Source: Gnetum montanum (Eukaryota > Streptophyta > Gnetopsida > Gnetales > Gnetaceae). Taken from it: 64,000 nt of DNA. The stretch covers positions 459,673-523,672 of the forward strand of contig MNCI01000273.1 in assembly GCA_015680685.1 (NCBI GenBank), in the 5' to 3' direction. Positions within the stretch are counted from its first letter, which is position 1. Each line of letters starts with the position of its first letter. Made by a program: the position numbers and the translations under genes. Shown here piece by piece: positions 12,111 to 23,740 of the stretch. The notes beneath the pieces are model-generated. The model was not told the DNA's origin, ran no database searches, and saw only the letters and a list, made by a program, of their open reading frames with translations.

Positions 12111-12590
12111 AGCATAGCGTTGTACTATAATATTACTAGCATCTACAATATTCTTATATCTTTATCAATTTTTTAATAATTTTAAGGATATAACATCCTA
12201 AGGCAGTCATGTTTGGTTAATAGTAACCAACTTCATTAAATGGTTTTACACATGGATTATGACTAGCTTAGTTATATATTTATAATATATATCTATAAAT
12301 TGGCTGAGAGAATCTTATTAGTTTACAAGTAAAAACTTCTTTGAATAAAAAAAATTTCATGACTTCTGGATGAAGAACAAGATTTAAAAACCCAGATTTT
12401 CATGCCTTCTAGACGAAGAATAAGAGTTCTGTATCTTATTTTTCCTAAGGATGGGTTTTTTGAAAAAAAAATTCCATCAATTAGTGTATGCTCTCATCCT
12501 CCTCCTCCTCCTGCTCCGTGCACTATTTTCACGTTGTATCACCGGGCATGATCTGTATTTCTATTTTGCAAAAGATGTAACCTTTCATAA
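12111..12590. other. no gene seen
   Basis: This is AT-rich DNA with a short CTC/CTCCT microsatellite at 12493-12514. Two similar segments, 12345-12385 and 12390-12430, share an 'agacgaagaa' or 'gatgaagaac' phrase. A Helitron 3' hairpin would be expected hereabouts if the relic ended here, but none was convincing. Confidence 0.4.
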
Positions 12591-12810
12591 CACGTCAGTG
12601 TTATGCACAAAGTTGCATTACCGAAACGGCCTGTCTAGAATTTTAGTTACACGTTAGCATTATGCACAAAGTTGCATTACCGAAATGGCTTGTCTAGAAT
12701 TTAGTTACACGTCAACATTATGCACAAAGTTGCATTACTGAAATGGCCTGTGGGAAAGTCAACGTGAGTCAGCGTTACGTACAAAATTAGCATTACTGAA
12801 TTATGACTAG
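12591..12810. repeat. 58-59 bp minisatellite, about four units
   Basis: Units begin at 12591, 12650, 12708 and about 12763. The first three share the sequence around 'cacgtcagtgttatgcac' and then 'gttgcattaccgaaa'. The fourth is diverged and incomplete. Unit identity falls from left to right. Confidence 0.88.
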
Positions 12811-14029
12811 TAATGGTCTCTCGGCCAAATGAAATATTAAATGTTGTTAAAATACATACAACATGTAGAAGAGGTGCATGCTTGGTAGATGAAATGGAAT
12901 TGAAGTTTGCAAGTACTTGCTATATTTAAAATATTTTCTTATTTATTTTTTTCAAATGATATTTTTACTTTTGAATTTAATATATTTTCTATTCTAAGAC
13001 TATAACATTGCCTAAACTACCAATCCATTTTTCCACAAAAAAAAATACAAAAGTGGCATTGTTTTTTGGAGGGAACCTACAAAAAATGCATAAACAAGAC
13101 TAGAACAAAATTTATAACTTGGCATAGATGAATACCAAAATCAAAGAAACACCAAAACCTCATAAAATGGGCCTAGATTTAGCATAGGAATTTTACAAAA
13201 TTCAATTTTACTCAACACCCAAGCCTATAAAAGTAAAAATGCCTAGGATTTTAGTAAAGTTTCACATGAAATGGCCAAGAGTGGTGTACTTGGGAGTCAT
13301 TGAGGATGGTCCTTCATTAATCAAAGGTCAAGGCAAGGTAGAGAGCCCTCTTGTAGCTACAAAAACCTCCTCCAAGGCTAGATTCTTGCTGCTAGAAGCC
13401 CTCCTCTTAGACATTTTGAATGAACAAGGTAGGAAACACCAAAATCTTCAAGCTTTAGAAGGTCCTCTAGTAACTGTGCTTACTACTTGGTGTAGGATAG
13501 CTAAGCTATGCTAGAAATAGGTGTAATTAAATTCAATAACAAGATGAAAGCTTTGGTGCTATGCCTAAAGGTTGAAGTTGGTGTGATGAGTTTGCAAAAT
13601 TGTAATGTGGGAATCAATCCCAAACTTATGCATTGACCACCAAAACCCTAATTTTCCAAAACACTCACACAAGTTCCACATAACTCAATGATCACAATTT
13701 GAAAGTGGGACTATGCTAGGTTAGTGGAAAATTAGTTGGTTCAACAATTCAAATTTGAGATGGGTCCCACTAGGTGCCTCTCTAACAAGCCACTAAAACT
13801 CCTAACCCACTTGGATTTAAGCTTCTCCATGACAATGTTTCTAGGGTTTAAGCCTCTAAAATCCTTGGAATGGGTTCTAAAACCTAACCATTACAAAAAG
13901 CTACCTCTTAGTTTTCCATATATGCATATTTGAATCCAAAAAGTCTTATGGCCAAAATTGGTAATCAGTTGTTGGCATGGAAGGATATTGGACACTGTGG
14001 AAAGCAAATATTCACATTATAACTAGTTA
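12811..14029. other. no gene seen
   Basis: A 91-codon open frame at 13239-13514 has no recognisable domain, and its surroundings look noncoding. The phrase 'gactatgctagg' at 13710 is an outlying copy of the repeat that follows. Confidence 0.4.
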
Positions 14030-14900
14030 TTTTGGGAAACTAGACTGACTAGGAGCCTAACTAAGCTAGCCAATGTAGTCCTAAAAGGGATGATGCCTTC
14101 CACCATTGATCAAGCTCCCAATCGACACCAGAATGGCCATACCACAACTCAAACCCTAGCCAAGATCCTATGGAAACTCTAGAACTTGAAAAAACTAGTC
14201 AAAAAACTATCAAAATCATCCATCTTGCACCAAATCCACTGAAGCTTATTCCCAACTACGATAACCAATGTAGTCCCAGCATAGTTAACAAGAATACAAT
14301 CACTAAATGTCCTAAGTGACCTTTGAATTGACATTTCTTGACCATTACATCCTCCTAGCATCTTTGGTGGTCTTGAAATGACAAACCACTGATTAAAAAT
14401 AAGCCAAATCCTACCCCAACTTTGGTACTATGCTGGAAATGGCCTCAACTATGCTAGCTAGTGTAGTCCCAGTGTGGTTGGAGAGGGGATGAAAACCAAA
14501 AGAAAAATATTACCTTTAGGATGACATACATTGAACTCCATACCTCTTCAAAGTCTCTGGTAAGGCTACAATGTAGAATAACAAAAAAAATGAGATAAAC
14601 CCTACTCCCATCTTAGCACTATGCTAGGGATGACCCTAACTATGCTAGCCAGTGCAGTCCTAGTGTAGTTGGATGAGGGTGGATAAACAAAAGCAATAAA
14701 TAGCCTTCAGATCCATGTATCTTGGCCTTTACACCTTACTAGGACTCTTGATGACTATAAACTAACACACAGTGGTACCAAAGTTAGTTGAAACATACCT
14801 GAGACTTCAAACTATATTGGGAAAGCCTAGGACTATGCTAACAGCCACAACAGTCGATGGTTGTTAGCCCTACTACTAGGCTGCAAATCATTTTTTTAAA
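14030..14900. repeat. diverged tandem repeat with a unit of about 190 bp
   Basis: A block reading roughly 'actatgctag...caactatgctagc.agtgtagtcc.agtgtggttgga' recurs at about 14428-14487 and 14620-14679, a spacing of about 192. Partial matches lie at 14045-14090, 14255-14290 and 14830-14865. Between the blocks the sequence is weakly alike. I read it as an old satellite-like or UTR-type tandem array, not as coding DNA. Confidence 0.6.
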
Positions 14901-15399
14901 CATTTTTCCAAGGATGGGGTTCTTGGTTCAACATCTAGCCCATATCATTTATTTACTTTATTATTTTATTATTTTTTAAATGGCACAATTACTGAGAAAC
15001 ATGATATCTCATAAACCATAAGTTGGATTTTGATGAAATTGGTGCCATTGGAATCAACTCAGAGAGCACTATGTTTCAATGCATGATAATGCTAGTTTAC
15101 TTAACCTATTAATTAGAAAATTTAGAAAAGTAATTGTTAGTTAAAACTAATTAACAATTAATTATATGTTAACATAATTGTACCTAGACTTTTCTTAAGT
15201 TAGTTGCACCTTCAATAGTTTCTATGGTTACTAATTTTTTCTTATAAATTCATGGAAATGGATTATTTTTTACCAAAATCAACCTTTTTTCATAGAAACT
15301 ACAAAGAGATTTCTTGGCATAACAAGTTGTGGCATGGCTCCTTGAAAGCATCATGGTCAAGCTTCTCCTACTTCCTTAGGTAGCTTTGCATTTATTTCT
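14901..15399. other. no gene seen
   Basis: This is AT-rich DNA with poly-A/T stretches. It has no motif I recognise. Confidence 0.4.
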
Positions 15400-16068
15400 T
15401 TTGATTTACATCAAAATAATGTAGTTGAGGCTACCGATATAGTTCATAGTTTGTTAGATGTTATGAGTTTTGAGTATCTAAAAATTTCTAGATTATCAAA
15501 GTTGCTAGCTTTTTCCATTTTTAAGACTATTTAATGCAAGGACCTTATAATAGACTAGTGTAGTATCTACCATATCTAGGAAAGTTCTCTTTCTAAAATT
15601 ATTTTTGAAATTCTAGTCGTTACTCTTAATACTATATGAGCTATTTTGGGTTTTCATACTAGGAAAGATCCCTTTGAACCTAGTGTGCAATTAGTTTAAT
15701 TTAAGGATTTTTATGAAAAGAAAATGTTTGATTATATTTCTCATTCCACTCTTATTTAGAAGGATTTTTATGAAGTTGATTTTAATAAAAATATTGATTT
15801 TCAAGTATGTCTATTTATAAATACAAAGGTTTTATGGAATTCTCAATCTTTCCATGTTACTTCCTATGTAATCTACCTTCTTCATGGTGCTAAAAGTGGT
15901 AGGGTGTTTGATTTGTCTTTGTCTTATTTTTCTACCTTATTCCTTTCCATGGAGCTCATAATGGTCACTAAGAGAAGTCCTACAAAACCTTATACTATCT
16001 ACTATGTGCCCTTAATGATGACCTTAATTTTAAGTTATGATTCTTTGATAAATAGCCTTCATCAGTAA
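15400..16068 (+). pseudogene. unidentified decayed reading frame
   Basis: One plus-strand frame stays readable for about 220 codons with only six or so stops, most of them TAG, TAA or TGA at scattered points. Between stops there are protein-like segments such as GRVFDLSLSYFSTLFLSMEL and SPTKPYTIYYVPLMMTLIL, rich in Phe, Leu and Ser. I do not recognise a family. It lies just upstream of the repeat that received the 12.4-kb element. That is where an extra frame between pol and the 3' LTR of an older element could lie. This placement is an inference. A chance AT-rich open frame is less likely given its length and composition. Confidence 0.4.
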
Positions 16069-16069
16069 A

Positions 16070-16618
16070 ATCCTCATCTATACCTTCAGTTCCTTGAAAA
16101 ATAAAACCATGCTAAAGAGTGCTTGTGATAATGGGATAAGGCTATGATGAGGTGATAAAAGTTGTTGGTTGCATTCAATCATCAAGAAATGGTCATGAAG
16201 GTTAATAATGAGTTCCATAGGTTGAAATCATGGCTACGATAAGGCATTGACATGTTGAATTATCAATAAAGCCTTTGCACTTCATGCTTTGAAGTGTTGA
16301 TCACTTAGTAATGTTTTTGAGGAACCAACACCTCACTCTAAGGTTTATTTGGCTATTAGGCTCCTCCCTTTGCTTGTTTGAAGTCACCGGTTTGTCTTTT
16401 TTTCTTTGTTTGTCATTTGGCTTCTTGACAATTTTCTTTTCTATTTTTTATTTTTTATTTTATTTTTTTGGGAATGAAACCTTCATTTTGTTTCATTGCG
16501 AAGGCCAAGTTTGATTTGATTTTCCTATTGAATGAGATGTGTTACATTCAATGGACTTGATGGTGAGCATGATGAAGGAGATACCAAATTGTTAGAATGC
16601 AAGAGTGTCAAGCATAGA
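16070..16618. repeat. repeat copy A, left part (split by the 12.4-kb insertion)
   Basis: It aligns with 30180-30715, including the phrase 'taatgtttttgaggaaccaacacc', the poly-pyrimidine stretch and 'gatgtgttacat'. The alignment continues on the far side of the inserted element at 29067-29180. Copies A and B could be LTRs or UTRs of one older element. Confidence 0.72.
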
Positions 16619-17532
16619 TGATGAGCATCAAAGTGTCACATTGATGGGCCCCCATCGATGGGGCCCCATTTACATGGTGTTACCCCATTGATGAGGCCAT
16701 GCGACATAGCATTTTCTACATCTATGGGGCCCCTTTGACATAGTCCTATAATAAAAACTATAAATATAAGCTCATAGATGTGTTTATGTGCATCAATTCA
16801 TAGTAGTAGCAAAACTCTTGTAGTTTTTCTATTTGAAAGTTAGAATATTTCTCTAAGTGCTTGCAGTAGAAGTCAAAAAGTGTACAGATCTTATTTTGAG
16901 CACTATTGTACCTAATCCACACTAGTGTGTACAGTAATAAAGACAAGCCTTTTGATCAAACCTTGTAGCACTTAGAATAGATTAATGATTTATTTATTAA
17001 TCCATTATTTTTATTAAATATGATATTAATTAAGCTAAATTAGAGTATAATTGATCAGTTAATTGTTTAAGCTAAATAGATTAAACACATGAGTATGAAC
17101 ACTTTAAGCGTAAACACGTATTGACTTGGTAATCCTAGTAGAGTTATTGCTTGGTGTGCCTAGTAGCATAGAGTAGTGGATATGCAGGGTTTAGTATGTG
17201 CATGAAAAGTGGGACCGCATGCTTATGTTAGGACTAGTTAGAGGCTAGTTAAGTAGTTGAATTAGATTAGTTATTAAACCACTTCATCTCTTTACTTTAA
17301 GTAAAATAACTATAAAATATAAAATGACAAAAATCATGTGCCTCAATTACACTTAAATGATATCCTTGAGCTTCACAAGTGTAGTTGGGAAGACAACGAA
17401 TGACCTCAATGTAAAGTTTACTTCCTGGAGAACTAGTGCATTGGAAACTAGAGTCCATAGAATTCAACTGAATCATGTGTGAACACTTTGTGATTCATAT
17501 GGTTGGGCTTAGGGGTATCACACCTTTCATCA
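16619..17532 (+). repeat. 5' LTR of the 12.4-kb element
   Basis: It has TGATGAG...TTTCATCA ends and is homologous along its length to 28176-29066. A 26-bp near-palindrome centred at 16656/16657 (core CCCCATCGATGGGG) lies near its start. The shared TATA box is at 16759-16766. A tRNA-complementary primer site right after 17532 was not convincing. Confidence 0.88.
16759..16766 (+). promoter_or_regulatory. TATA box of the 5' LTR
   Basis: TATAAATA is conserved at the same place in the 3' LTR (28312-28319) and in the partial LTR at 32856-32863. It lies about 140 bp into the LTR, so U3 would be very short. Conservation among three copies supports it. Confidence 0.62.
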
Positions 17533-17684
17533 TTAATTTCATTGATGGGGATTTCTTTTTGTTAAAATGTGCACTATCCAATATTAGTAAACATTATTAA
17601 TATCATTGAAAAAACCCCAACGGTTGACATCATTCCCAAATTATATAATTATAAAAGCACACTGATATTTTATTTGTTTACAAC

Positions 17685-20130
17685 ATGTCTTCTTTTCACA
17701 GGCATGAAGATGTTAAACCACTAGTTCCACAAGAGTACAAGATGGTATATACTCATCCAGATGAGTATGTACCTAACTTCACCTTCATCCTGCATTAGGA
17801 TGAACAACTATGGTGGCAAGACATGGAGGGTAACATTGTAATGCCCCTTGATCAATCTATGCCTAGTATGCTATTTCAAACTCTTAATAGGCTAGTAATC
17901 CTAGATCTTCAAGAGGAATACATTGTGCATGGTTATGACACTTGAGACTACCAACCCACTAAAACACAATGCAAGAGAGATCAACACCAAAAAAGGCACC
18001 ATGAGTTTACAAAGGGGGAACACTTCATCAATCCCGTATTCTTGCTAAACCCAACCAATAATGAGGATCCTCCCTTTGGGGTTCTCACCATAAAGATTCT
18101 CTACCCCTTGTTATTGGTGATGATGGTGTGGCCATGAACCTACAGTCCACTATTAATAAATTAGGTTTAGGAGAAAATGGCAGTCAAGGTAGGAACTTGA
18201 GTAAGCATTATGATGATAAGGAATCTAAGGATCATGGTCATGACAAGTGAATAGGTGATGGTAGACACTATGTTGGTGGTGGTGATCCACCCTCCTCTTC
18301 ATCCTTTTCATTTAATTCTAAACATTCCTGTTCATCTTCTAGTTCTAATAAAAGCTGTTGAAGAAATAATTATGATGAAGGTGATCAATCAGACAACCAT
18401 GATCGTAAAGCCTACCATGAATGAAGGAATGGCAAAAACCATCATCGATGTCATCGACACAATGATGATCAACTTAAAGTGTGCTTAACATTACTGAGGT
18501 AGTTAAGATTCCAACTAGGCATGTGAAAGATAGTCAAATCAAGCACTTAGACATGAATAATATCCTAAGATTTAAGGGAGATATAACTTTGATCTACAAA
18601 ACAATCTACAAGCCTTTCACAATTATTACACCTTACAAAACATTGAAAATGATTGGCAAAAATTGAAGCTATTCCCCAAGACACTCATCAAGGAGGTGGA
18701 GAGCTGGTACTGGTCCTTGGAGCCAAAATCCATCTGTAGATGGAGTACCATGCTGGAAGTATTTAATGACAAAGACTAGACATACTCTAGAGTGTCTAAT
18801 CTTAGAAGGTAAATCCAAGGCTGGAAATAGGGAATACATGAACCCTTGAATGCCAAAATGGTTAAATATTATTCTCTCTTACATCGATGCCTTGGACATG
18901 GTTATTCTCAAAGGGAACAACTCTGCCACATCATAGAGGGGCTTACCTAAGGTTTATGCCTAAAGGAGACTATCTAAACTAAGAGCTCATCAGATACAAA
19001 GGTTGATAGAGTAGGTAGCAAAAGAAGAAAGTGAGTTGCTAAAAAGGAAAAGTGTAGAAGAATATAATAGGGGTCCTTCCATTAGAAAAAGGAAAGTCTG
19101 ACTTTGTGATGAGGAGGAGTCATCACTTAACGAAGTGAGGAATATGAAAACCTTGCCCATCCAAAAATTTATTTTTGACATTTTGACAAAGGTTGATAAA
19201 TTATGGGACTCTTTGGATGAAAATTTTCAAAATTCTATAAAGATTTTTGAAGAATCCAAACAGCAAAATAGTGATGACAACTACAAGAGGCTGAAAGAGG
19301 CCAAACTTGCCTACTAAAGAGGTAAGGGTAAAGCTGTTGCAATAGAAGAAGTTGTGGAGACAAAATTCAATGATGATGTTGAATATGACATTTGTCAATA
19401 TAAACATCCTAAGGGATGTTTCGCTATGATGTCACACTTACAAGAATCTAGGATGTATGTGTTGAATCCTCGACTAGCAAGAAGGCAAGCACCTAGATGA
19501 TTGCCTTATTCTCAAGGAAATTCAAGCTAGTTCCACTAGCAATAATAGGCTACCTATCCAAGTGGAGCTCCACCACAACTATATGAGTAGTACCAATAGT
19601 GGAACAGACCAAAATCATGGGGAATGCCACCACCAAGATAGTAGTACCCTTACAAGTAACCAAATCCACATGAGTACTATGTTCAGCAACCCATTTCTCC
19701 ATGCAGTTCAACCAACCACATGTCATTCTAGTATCACTATTATCCTTTATAATACCATCAAACTCATTTTCCATCTACTCAAGGGGAGAACCAATATCCA
19801 TACCATCCTCCACATTCATTTACACACATTCCTCTACCCTCAACCCAGTTATCTCCTACTCCATCCATGCAAAGTAAAATTCCCTCATAGTTGTAGCAAC
19901 GAAATGTTACGAGGGCTATAAATTTATAACCAACTTTCCAGTTGAGTGGTTTGAACAATTAATTAAGGAAATCATCATTTTTTAGGCCCAATAGTGCTTC
20001 CAAATCCTCACAACCTAATGTGGCTAGTTGCCTTGTATCTCCAATAGCCTCATCCTTTGCATCAAACACATTTGAGAACCCTTCAAATAAACATTACCTC
20101 AAATCCATACTATAATTTTAACTCATGCTA
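17685..20130 (+). pseudogene. gag relic of the 12.4-kb element
   Basis: The start at ATG 17685 gives MSSFHRHEDVKPLVPQEY followed by a THPDEYVPNF block, like the gag N-terminus of the left element. The first stop is about 36 codons in, a TAG after LH. A Ser/Asn/His-rich linker follows at 18230-18470. The capsid-like domain at 18680-18960 has VESWYWSLEPKSICRW and GHGYSQREQLCHIIEGLT. A Lys-rich stretch comes after it (19010-19110), then a HPKGCF block at about 19406, with no standard CCHC zinc knuckle. A Pro/His-rich tail runs to about 19920. Broken by many TAG/TAA codons. Confidence 0.8.
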
Positions 20131-20189
20131 TCTCTGATTGGATCAAGGTTGGAAACCTTTTCATAAAAATAATCTAACCTAGGAAGTCC

Positions 20190-20545
20190 TTTTATTTATT
20201 TACAAATTGTAAGACATGAGCTATGCAAGGCTCTTCTTGATTCTAGTTCTAGTATCAATCTGATCTCCTATTACAAGAATAAGGCCTGGAACCTACCACC
20301 TCTCAAAAAGAGCAATATCTATTTGGAATTGACAAACTAGTCAATTACTATTTCTTTGGGATTAGTGAAGGATATCATGACCACAATTTGTGGGTGGTCT
20401 TATCCAACCAATGTTTTGGTGATCAAGGTAGAAACCTGCAAAGGTGACTTCCCCATCATTATGGGATGTGCATATTTAAGCACTGTTGATGGACAAATGG
20501 GCATTAGGAACCTCTTCTTGTAAATATCTAAGGAAAATGAATTTG
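20190..20545 (+). pseudogene. aspartic protease relic
   Basis: The reading CKALLDSSSSINLIS (20226-20270) aligns with ALLDSGSDVNLIS of the left element. The active-site D-S-G has become D-S-S, which would abolish catalysis. The second landmark reads GDFPIIMGCAYLSTVDG (about 20440-20490). Stops at about 20339 and 20521 break the frame. It sits between gag and RT as expected. Confidence 0.78.
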
Positions 20546-20849
20546 GATGTTCCATGCATTATGTATAATGATAATAGGTGAAATTTCATGGAGAAAATCT
20601 ATTTCATTAAAAGTACACTCATCAAAGCATGTAATTAGTGTACATAAGAAATAGATATCCAAAGGTGCTTGTACACATTAGCCAAAATCTAGGAGGGTAC
20701 CCAGTGGTTGCTAGCTAACCTTGATAGTAGGACATTATATAGAGAATCCCCTGAGAGCCTAACATGTACCTATGTCAAGGACATGGATGAACTTGAGTAA
20801 GTTCATCTCCAACTCTTTGATGATGAAGATGATGATACCTATTAGGGAG

Positions 20850-21960
20850 AGTTGAAAATCCATGATAATTTCAAGAAAAGGCCTCTAGAGTTAAAAAATC
20901 TACCAATCAACATGGAGTATGCATTTTTAAACAATGTCAAGCTAGTCATAATCAATGCAAATCTTGCTCTCAAACAAAAAGACAAGTTGTTGAAGGTGAT
21001 CAACAAATGGCCAATATCCTTTGCTTGGTCATATCCTGAGTTGACTAAAATTGATCCAAGGATATGCCAACATTGCATTTACACTAACCTAGCCATGAAG
21101 CTAAGAAGGCAACCACAAAGCTGGATAAATCCCAACTTGAAGTAGATTGTCAAAGAGGAAATAGAACAACTCCTCAAGGCAAGGTTTATCTATCTCATTG
21201 CATAAAGTGAGTGGGTTAGCCCACTAGTAATTAGGCTAAAGAAAGATGGCAAGTGGTAGGTCTACATCAAATTTATGCTGTTGAATATGGTAATATTTAA
21301 AGATCATTTTCCATTGCCATTTGTGGACTAGGTATTACACACTATATCAAAGCATTGTTATTATAGATTCTTGGATGGTTATAGTGGCTATAAGCAAATC
21401 CAAATTGTGCTAGAGGATTAGACCAAAATAACATTCACGATTCCTTAGGGAAATTTTGCATATTGTAAGATGTCATTCGGTCTATGCAATGCCCCTACAA
21501 CATTCTAATGCCTACTCTTTAGTATTTTTCAATAGAAAATTATTAGTAGGGTAGAAGTCTCTATGCATGACTTCTCTACCTATGGAACTACATTTGAGTA
21601 AGCCTTGGATTGCCTTGAGAAAGTACTAACAAAATTTGTTGAAACAAACCTTAGGCTCAATTGGTATAAAAGCCATTTAATGATCTAGAAAGACATAGTA
21701 CTAGGGCAAAAAATTACTCAAGCAAGGATTAAGTTAGACCTGAAAAAGATAAAGGTCATCCAAGTAATCAGACACCAACTAAAGATAGTCAAAGATGTCC
21801 AATCATTCCTTGGACACACTAGCTACTACCAACAATTTATAGAAAATTTCTCTAAGATCACAAAGCCATTAGTTAAGACTACAAAAAAATATGCTCCATT
21901 CATCTAGACCAAGGAGTGCAAACATGCATTCCAATATCCAAAGGAAAAACTCATAGAAAC
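20850..21960 (+). pseudogene. reverse transcriptase relic
   Basis: The N-terminal linker has MEYAFLNNVKLVIINANLAL and FAWSYPELTKIDPRICQH (20910-21075). The polymerase core follows, with SEWVSPLVIRLKKDGKW (about 21207-21258), MSFGLCNAPTTF (21471-21507) and an altered catalytic box SMHDFSTYG (about 21563-21590), where one aspartate has become His. Then come ETNLRLNWYKSH and [20 protein letters not shown] (21800-21860). More than ten stops interrupt it. Most are TAG or TAA at places where the related copy or the family has Gln or Trp. Confidence 0.9.
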
Positions 21961-22450
21961 TCCAATTCTACGAGCACCATACTGATCCAGAACATTTCAC
22001 ATAATGATTGATGCATCTAATTATGCCTTGGGAGTTGTGATTACATAGTTGGAAGATAATAAACATTCATATTACATCCACTGCATGAGATAAAGCATTG
22101 TGAATGCACAATTGAATTACACCTCAACTGAGAAAGAACTAATGATAGTGATGTATGCTCTTAAAAAGTTTAGGCACTATGTGCTTGGCTATAAGATGTT
22201 TGTGCACATTGATCATAGTTCCATCTTCTTCCTAATGAAAAATTCAATGGTGAGCCTCCATATCATATGGTGTCTCATGATCTTGTAGGAATTTGATCTC
22301 ACAATGGTAGATTAGAAAGGGACTAAGAATGTGGTCACTAACCATCTCTCTTAGTTACAATGGGATAATAAAGAGTAGGAGAGCCTACTCTCTAATCAAT
22401 TTCCAAACAAACTCCTCTTTATAGAAGCAATAAATGATCAAGTTTCCATA
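21961..22450 (+). pseudogene. RNase H relic
   Basis: Ordered landmarks are MIDASNYALGVVIT (22003-22045), LNYTSTEKELMIVMYALKKF (22112-22170), RHYVLGYKMFVHIDHSSI and FLMKNSMVSLHI (to 22270), then the connector GTKNVVTNHLS (22320-22353). They correspond one by one to the minus-strand copy at 2143-2459. It is frame-preserved for over 60 codons, so this is the best conserved part of the element. Confidence 0.88.
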
Positions 22451-22559
22451 GAAACAAAATGGTATGACAACGTCTTGACTTACCTTCTTACCCAAGAGAT
22501 GTCACAAGATCTAGACTTTAGGAAGAAATAAAAATTTCTTCATTGGGCTAAGTACTTCA

Positions 22560-23740
22560 TCGAAATCAATAGAAACCTTTACAAGGTGTGTGCCAATGGC
22601 CTAGTTCATTGGTGTGTCCCTAATATGAACTAATTGCATGTTCTCTAGGATGCTCACGAAGGCCCTTGTCGAGGTCACAATGCTAGAAGAGACATAACCA
22701 TAAAAACCCTAATGGTAGGATACTATTGGCCTATAATCTTTAGGGGTGTCCATTAGTTTGTCCAATCCTATGAGCACTATCAACAAGATGGTGGTATGAT
22801 TGCTAAAATGGAGGGTCCTTAGTAGTGGATTCAACCACTAGAGCCCTTTGACATATGGGGCATAGACTTCATGGATCCCATCACACCCATGTACAATGGA
22901 AAGGCATACATCATTGTCTTAGTTGACTACTACACTAAATGGGTAGAAGCAATAGCCATCACCAACTATACATCATCCACTATTACTAGATTTCTATAAC
23001 AAAATGTTGTAAATAGGTTTGGGATGCCACATCTACTAATTTCTAACAATGGAACTCATTTTACAAATGCCACTTTTGAAAACTCATGTAACACTCAAGG
23101 ATCAAACATAAATTAATAACATCCTATCAGCCCCAAGTCAATAGTCAAGCAAAGGTAACTAATAGGAAGATCACAAAGATCCTAACAAGAACCATAACCA
23201 AATATAGGAGAGACTAGAGCACAAAACTCAATGATGCCCTTTCGGCCTACCGCTCAACATGGAAACTCCCTATTGGCTAGTCTCCCTATGAGTTGGTGTA
23301 TGGGAAACTTCCAATTCTTCCTATTCAATTCAAGCTTTGTACACTCTCAACAACCTATGATCTAAACCTTAACCTAAGCCCAGCACAGAAGAAAAGATTG
23401 ATCAACTTGAGTGTGCTAGATGAAAACTGATTAGGAGCCCTATCTTTGAGTGAAGTACACAAGGCATTTACTAAGCAACGTCATGACCTTAGAATATGGA
23501 AAGTAAAATTTCAACCAAGAGATAAGATTCTTTACTAAAACCTCACACATGTACCCTAGAAAACAAAGTTCCAAATGTTGTGGAAGTGATCTTATATAAT
23601 TGACAAAACCTTTCCCTCTAGGGCTATGTTGAGCCCAAATAAAAGCAATTGATCAACATCCAACAAGTAAATCCTTTCCACAACCCAAGGCAAGCCAATG
23701 CAACAAATACCTCAATGGATGGACAACCATGCTCAATTTT
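22560..23740 (+). pseudogene. integrase relic
   Basis: The zinc-binding region has AHEGPCRGHNARRDI (22650-22695). The core starts EPFDIWGIDFMDPITPMYNG (22840-22900), with the first catalytic Asp in GID. The second catalytic position reads SNNGTHF (about 23040-23060), Asn in place of the usual Asp. The ELVYGKLPILPIQFKL block (about 23290-23337) and a C-terminal basic part (to about 23720) follow. No chromodomain is seen. It has many stops, mostly TAG. It ends near a GGGGGAGA purine tract at 23768. Confidence 0.87.

Noticed and set aside
12591-12810. CRISPR array
   Set aside because: The units are contiguous 58-59 bp repeats without unique spacers, in a eukaryotic repeat landscape.
13239-13514. 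91-codon plus-strand frame
   Set aside because: No domain, no relatives in the window and no flanking gene structure, so it is probably chance.
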